Shown in pieces: positions 58,647 through 64,000 of a stretch of DNA of 64,000 nucleotides. The stretch comes from Mariannaea sp. PMI_226 (Eukaryota; Ascomycota; Sordariomycetes; Hypocreales; Nectriaceae). The stretch is from contig JANFOG010000013.1 in the NCBI GenBank assembly GCA_024336345.1, forward strand, positions 930,001 to 994,000, read 5' to 3'. A program made the position numbers and the translations under genes. Below the pieces are notes generated by a model. The model was not told where the DNA came from. It did not search any database and saw nothing but the letters and a program-made list of their open reading frames with translations. Positions within the stretch are counted from its first letter, which is position 1, and each line of letters begins with the position of its first letter.

Positions 58647-59400
58647 TCAAGTGAACGACACTGCGAATGTGAGACCTGTGAAAGCCAAGCTTATAAGGAT
58701 GAAGATCCAGAGTTTTTGAGAGATCCAAAGTCCAGATTATCATCAAGAGCGAAAAATGGCATGCTGAAGACCGTCTGTGTTCCAATTAGGTATTGCTCAT
58801 TAATGAATGTTGATGGGAAATGTACAGCTACCGTCGCAGTCGGTAAGTAAGCCATTGTAAGAAATGCGAGCCGTTTCATGTATTGGATGTCTTTCCTAGA
58901 TTCCTCGGCGTATTTTTGCTTCTCTGCAGTTTGTTTTTGACTGCTTTGTGCTACTTTATTCATGTTGATGTGATTCTGTCTCACATGGTCAAGGCTGTTG
59001 CTTTGAACCGCCACTGGGCACTATTTTTGCAATCAGAAACCGATAGTATTCAAGACATTAGAAGTCAACATATGACTTGGAGTTCTTCTCTTAGAACTTC
59101 ACGAAGCGCTACAGTTTCGTTGCACTGTTGAAGTAGGATTTTCTCAGCGTTGGCAGCCATTTCGGAGACTTCAAGTTGTCATATTTTTCCTCAGCGAGTA
59201 GCACCAGGCCTTACATTTTCGTGAATGGAAGCTTTGATATACTTCGAGCAATTTCCCCAGCTATTTATGTGAGACCAGATAAACAAGACTCTGAGCCAGA
59301 GTGACTTGAGATTCGCTGAGACTGCGGCGATTTCTGGTCGCATGAAATCTTTGATGGTATCAGCGAAGTATTCGTGCATTTGGATCGCTTTCTCTTTTTA
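58647..59400 (-). pseudogene. Decayed CorA-like membrane-domain protein
   Basis: Pieces of one protein can be read on the minus strand. The order is a coil (MAANAEKILLQQCNETVALR, ATG near 59161), a plausible intron (GTCATA..AATAG), then VAQSSQKQTAEKQKYAEESR, MKRLAFLTMAYLPTAT, a second plausible intron and TVFSMPFFAL. Last comes a final membrane helix, KLWIFILISLAFTGLTFAVS, ending at 58647. This order (heptad coil, (M)KxLxxLTMxYLPAT, FSMxFF, last helix) is that of CorA-like C-terminal domains on large fungal proteins. The last helix is one base out of frame with what precedes it. The upstream part (from about 59379, SLWLRVLFIWSHINSWGNC) cannot be joined without a break. No full N-terminal domain is found. 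I read it as a degraded gene. Confidence 0.4.
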
Positions 59401-60877
59401 ACTCACGTATCCGAGGGGGCTGACACAGCTGGGAAGGTAGGCTGATAAGAAGTCTCAGAAACGCCGAATGTGGCAGTGCAAGATAAAAGGCACATTGATA
59501 TAGACATCGACATCTTGAATGTGCAGAGAGAATCACAAGGTGTGCCACACGATCAAGTTCTTGGAGAATGAGTAGGCGCCATAGCCTTGACCTTAGCCTC
59601 CGCCACCCTACTCCAATTTGGACGGGTTGAAAGTCAGGTAGGCCAAATACTGAGGCAAAGGCAGAGAGGCACATATTGATTAGGCCAATTAAATCAGCAG
59701 ATTACAGCCATCAGGTCAGCGAGAGAGAGAGATAATGCTAGTTGGCAAACTAGCAGGCATAAAACCATACAGCCTGTGGTTGGTATATATTTTGCAACCG
59801 AGTGCAGAGTTGGCATTTGTCGTGTGGCCTTCACGGCAATATGAGCATTGATCAGGGCTTTGTTGAGCCTGCAAGCGAAGCATATGGCATACATCATACA
59901 TCTGGATGTTGGAAACATGTTAGATCCTTTTGGGTTGACCCTTATCGTTCCTATAATCAAGACTACTTTGTGATTTTGTCTATAGTGGCCAGAAACAGCC
60001 TACAAAACATATCATCTGTTGATACTTATCACCGACCTTATTTAGCACGTGCTTTGACGAACACACGCTGTCATTTTTACCTCGACCTGTCTCATTTTCA
60101 TACCGGCTTGCTTGTTCGAAGTACGGCTCGTCTCGGCAAACGATGCCTTCAGAGCGTTTCCACTGTGTCCTACCTAATCCGTCCAGGTTACAGGGAGCCA
60201 GGGTGTGTGGAGGCGACAAACGGGGCTTCATAACTTACACATTTCATCATCCGGGGTTCATGGAGGGCGGGTGGTTCAGGGTGGATTGAGACCAATCTGG
60301 GTTTCTCTTGGGCTGGGTCTGTAGTTATTGGGTCTGGGCCGGCTTTGGCCGACCAGCCCCAATCTCAATTTCCGGTCATTTTCGTTTCATCGAAAGCCAG
60401 CAGGGCCCTTCAATCACATGGAAAACTCGGTGTCCTACATCAGGATTTTAGACGCCTGTATTTTACGTACCTCAGGGCGAGTAACACTGGCTGGCCAACG
60501 CAAGTCAACAAGACGCAAGATCGAAATGCAAATAAACTACTGAATTCTTCTCGGGCACAGCGATATGTCTTTTGGTAGAGGGCGGGGCATACGGCAAGAT
60601 CAAAATCTGGGGTAGGTTCCATGCACAGGGAGGGTTATTGGGGATTTTGAGGTTTCAGGATGTTGGCCTAGGATATAAATAACCCTGCATTGATAAATAC
60701 CTCCCCAAAGTACCGTCCCGTATGATGTTGAGCATAAAGCAATTACTGATTATTCCGATGGGTATCTATCTATCTATCCGTCTACCTAAACTTACAAAAA
60801 AGGGAACCCATTCCCATCCCTTCTAGCCAATGAACTAAGTAATACAAAATAAGCCTGTCGCAAACAGACGCGTACGC
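59401..60877. other. Intergenic, 1.5 kb
   Basis: No gene is supported. Frames at 59802-60233 (+) and 59980-60231 (-) overlap each other and show no family pattern. Some of this could be further decayed upstream sequence of the CorA-like pseudogene. Confidence 0.4.
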
Positions 60878-62021
60878 TCAGACTCCGTTGGTAAACGCAA
60901 TGCCAGGTGAGGCGGGCCGCTCCAGTTCCAGGCGTCTCATAACGATGTCCAGTGTCGTCTTGGTGACTGGGCCGCCCGTGGATGTCTGCCGCTTGTGCCT
61001 CCCGCCAGTGACACTCATCTTACGCGGTCGCGTGTGCTCCTCTGGCTTCTTGCTCTTCTCTGGCGTCGAGATGGACGAGATGGAGGAAGAGGGTGAATGC
61101 AAAGATCCGCTGGCACTCATGTAGGATGAGGACCGAGAAACTGGGGAGCAGCAAGTGCTGGCCGTCGGCGTCGGCGCGACAGGGGACGACGGCGGGGAAA
61201 ATGCGTGGACGGCGAGCTCGGAGAGAATCTCTTGCGGAGATCTCTGCTTGTCAGGTAGCTTCCCCAGACATCGCTGCCACCAGCTCTTGTCGTGCTGGGG
61301 CAGGGAAAATTCCACGACGTCTGGGAGGGCCTGCTCGACTCGGTCCATTTTATCGTCCTCGAGAATCAGCGGGGAGTGCTCTGCGGCAAGCTCCAGGAGT
61401 GCGGCAGCGACGTGGGCTTCTCGCTGCTTGCTGGCAAGGTTCTCGTGCAAGCCACATGCGTCCAGCTTGAAGATGAGCAGGTCCTCCAACGACACGTAGG
61501 GCAAAGCAGCGGTGCCCTCTCGTACTGGCCGAGCAGCATCGGGAAGGTAAGGACAGAGCCAGTCGGGGATGAGCTTCACCTGGATCTCCCAGCCATTAGG
61601 GTGCTTGTAGAAGAGATCCCCGGATCGTTCTGTCAAAGAAGTCTTTGGATGGGCCAAAATCTCCTTCCTCACACGACCGGGCGACGAACATTTGCTTACG
61701 AGCAGATCGATACTCTAGAAGATGAAGAAGAAAAAGGATTATTTGTTAGACTACCTGCGCTACGGAGTTGCAAAGTAATAGACAGGATTGTGCATTGTAA
61801 TGAGTGAATGAATGGATGAACGGATGAATGAATGAGTGGATGTGCAATGAAAAGAAAAAGAAGCCTACCGCAAGATAGTCGCTTTGGGGCAAGTACTTGC
61901 GAACCGCCAAGTCGCCAATTACCACCAGGCGCGTGTTCTCCAGGCCGCGCGTATGTCTGATGAGCTGAATAACGTGGGAAGCTGCCTGCTCCAGCTGGGC
62001 GAAGGTTGGTGATGGCGCCAT
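60878..62021 (-). CDS. Nucleotidyltransferase-like fungal protein
   Basis: Two exons, 62021-61869 and 61714-60878, give 329 residues. Exon 1 contains LVVIGDLAVRKYLPQSDYLA and exon 2 opens with SIDLLVSK. The (V)GxxAxxxYLP...xDxDLLV-type pattern recalls minimal nucleotidyltransferase folds. Later YVSLEDLLIFKLDACGL and a helical part (QREAHVAAALLELAAEHSP) fit this. The glycine and one Asp of the usual motif are visible, but the full catalytic set is not clear, so activity is uncertain. The C-terminal 120 residues are low complexity (Ser/Pro-rich, then basic with RKMSVTGGRHKRQTS, a possible phosphorylation or nuclear-targeting region). The 154-nt intron carries a 4-bp repeat. The role is unknown. 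Confidence 0.75.
61800..61842. repeat. TGAA/TGGA tetranucleotide repeat in intron
   Basis: About ten imperfect 4-bp units (TGAA, TGGA, CGGA, TGAG) inside the single intron of the nucleotidyltransferase-like gene. Length variation would not alter the protein. Confidence 0.8.
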
Positions 62022-64000
62022 GACTCTGATGTTCGGGTTGCTTGCAGAGGTCGCTCAGCTGGAGCCTGCTTGGGAGAGCAGATACTCCCGTGTTATTCGA
62101 ATATTAAAGAAAAGAGTCCCTGAAGGTTGGTGTACAAACAACAGCCAGGGGAGAAAAAGTTTTTGGTCTACCACACCCGATAAGATATAATATACCTGGC
62201 AATAACAGCACAGAGCAGCAATTTTTTTTTTACTCCCTTCACATCCCTCCAGGCAAATTACTCCGGAATCCTATGTAAACATTGACACCTAAGCCCGTCC
62301 AGGTCCATGCCCAACTGGGGAAATCTGACACTAATTCCAGGGGCGGTAACCACTCAGATGTCAGTGTTTTGGGCGCAATTTTACAGGTTAAGGCATTACC
62401 CCAGTCAGCTGAATGCCCAAACGGATGGATTCAGCCTAATCCATGTTAAGCTGCACAAAAGAAAACAGAAAAAAAGGAGTCAGGAAAAAGGAAACCCCTA
62501 CGTCATTGGTATTTGTTCATTTGTTCATTTGTTCCGCTTTGTTTCAATTTCGTCAAGGAGACGCACAAGAAGAAAAAAATTCTTCTGCTTATGAGTAGTG
62601 CCTCGGTCCAGCGCCATTGTGGCAATGCATGGGCAGGCTGCTGTAGTTACCAGCATACAATATTGCAAGGGCAAGCTCTTGCACAGGCTGGTTTCATTAC
62701 CGACGTATTCCGGCTGGCACAGATGGAATTTAGGAATATTCGAGGCCCCCCCTGAACCTCTGAGCTCTGAAACATGGTCGGTCCTTGTACAAATACCTGT
62801 GCACATTGATGAGTCATGTTTCATGTGGTTGCCATGCGGGCTTCAATCATCTTTGTTATTTGCAAAGAAGAAGAAAAATTTTGAGGAATGGCACCAGCAA
62901 TGGAATGAGGAATGGAAGTTTTACGTGGGTTTCTGCCCCGGACAACTGTCTGCAGCTGTCACCAAGAAGGGGAGGATTTCCGAGCTATACAATTGTGAAG
63001 GATGAAGTTGTAATTTTCGGTTCTCTTCCTTCAAAGTTATTAATTATTCATGACACTTTAATTAGAACATTGCAAAGTCGCTGCCTACCAACATTAGGCG
63101 AGAATTGCACTACGAACGCTTTTTAGCGTCTGTGCCTGCTACTCACAGACTCTCCCTTGAATATCTTACGTGCAAGTACAGATTATAGAGCCAACACATC
63201 GGTGACTGTTTTGCCCCTTGGAAAACTTGAGTAGCTAGAAAATGCAACGTCTTAATTTGATGCTTGCATTAAATAGATTCATGCCGGATGATTTGTTTTG
63301 CCATGTGAAAAGAAAATAAAGAGAAAAAAAAGAAGAAGAAAAAGCCCCCTATAGTTGATATCGGGCAGTTAGGGCCATCTCTCTGTCGGTTGAATTTGGT
63401 AAATCCCTGCAGTCTAGGGTACGTTAATGGAGGCATCGTGGGTACCAATTGGGTATCAAGAGAGCCGGCTCTATATTTCGCGCCAAGATGATAGCATATC
63501 AGTGCTTGGGTATCAGGTTCCTAGATGGAATGCAATCTCCATATACCTGCCTAAGGTAGGTAACTTACATCGCACATTCATTGCGGGGAAAACTGCCAAC
63601 AAAGGGCGAGTCTTACATTTTGGATTGCGAGACAGATCATGGAACAAACGAGTGTCACCATGGACACGGTGCCTAGCGTGTAAACAGTTGAGCCCTCGGC
63701 CAATCTCTACAACTAATCACCAACAGAATCGCCCAGTGCTGCCTTGCGACAATGAATAGACGAGAGATGTGGTATTTCATAACTCCAAGGCCAAATTGAA
63801 ACCTTCAAAGATGAGACGGAGGAAAAAAATATCGTCGTGTTGCCCAATCAATCAATACCGCATGTTCAATATGGAGAAGACCCAAGTACAGTAGTGGTCC
63901 CCGCGGCAAGGCCAGGTAAGTAACCTGTCCAAAAGTGCCCTTTGACAATTAAGCCCGTATATTGGAAAGCTTGACAGCCGATCATTCCCTGATCAGGTCA
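62022..64000. other. Intergenic to right edge
   Basis: Promoter of the nucleotidyltransferase-like gene, then about 1.7 kb without a supported gene. A 110-codon frame with an ATG at 63427 (+) has no recognised domain or splice support. CCTAAGGTAGGTAAC at about 63550 is another TAGGTA word. Poly-T lies at 62222-62231. Confidence 0.45.

Noticed and set aside
63427..63759. A 110-codon plus-strand frame with an ATG near the right edge
   Set aside because: No recognised domain, signal peptide or intron signals.

Overview
The window is nuclear DNA from a filamentous ascomycete (Pezizomycotina). Genes are split by short introns (about 46-157 nt) with GT..AG ends and CTAAC/CTGAC-type branch sites. 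The families are typical of such fungi: a HET-domain protein, Zn2Cys6 regulators, an acetamidase-type amidase, an S10 carboxypeptidase, small secreted cysteine-rich proteins (SSCPs) and a fungal-type ethanolamine-phosphate cytidylyltransferase. Overall style suggests Sordariomycetes, perhaps Hypocreales; this is inference, because no rRNA or mitochondrial marker is present.

Layout. 0-36 kb looks accessory: the 3' end of a fungal transcription factor; an SSCP; a tentative two-exon small gene; a seven-exon amidase; a DUF1223 protein; an HSL-type alpha/beta hydrolase; a HET protein; a four-helix membrane protein; a Zn2Cys6 regulator; a BTB/POZ protein; a short RNase III; a secreted serine carboxypeptidase; an ankyrin-repeat protein; an SDR; a regulator-like protein without a zinc cluster; a decayed SSCP-like locus; and an FAD amine/amino-acid oxidase with a peroxisomal-type C-terminus. 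39-51 kb is mostly housekeeping: ethanolamine-phosphate cytidylyltransferase, branched-chain aminotransferase, a coiled-coil protein gene with an in-frame TAG, phosphopantothenoylcysteine decarboxylase, mitochondrial monothiol glutaredoxin, gamma-glutamyltranspeptidase and an IFI6/IFI27-like membrane protein. 51-64 kb is gene-poor: an intron-split SSCP, a secreted CAP/PR-1 protein, the decayed remains of a CorA-like membrane protein and a nucleotidyltransferase-like protein.

How genes relate. There is no coherent biosynthetic cluster. The housekeeping block contains parts of phospholipid, branched-chain amino acid, coenzyme A, Fe-S and glutathione metabolism. The flanks hold secreted and self/non-self-type genes, as expected in variable parts of fungal chromosomes. 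Exon joins were worked out by eye from reading-frame continuity, splice-site sequence and family pattern. All function calls come from motifs recognised by reading; no database search was run.
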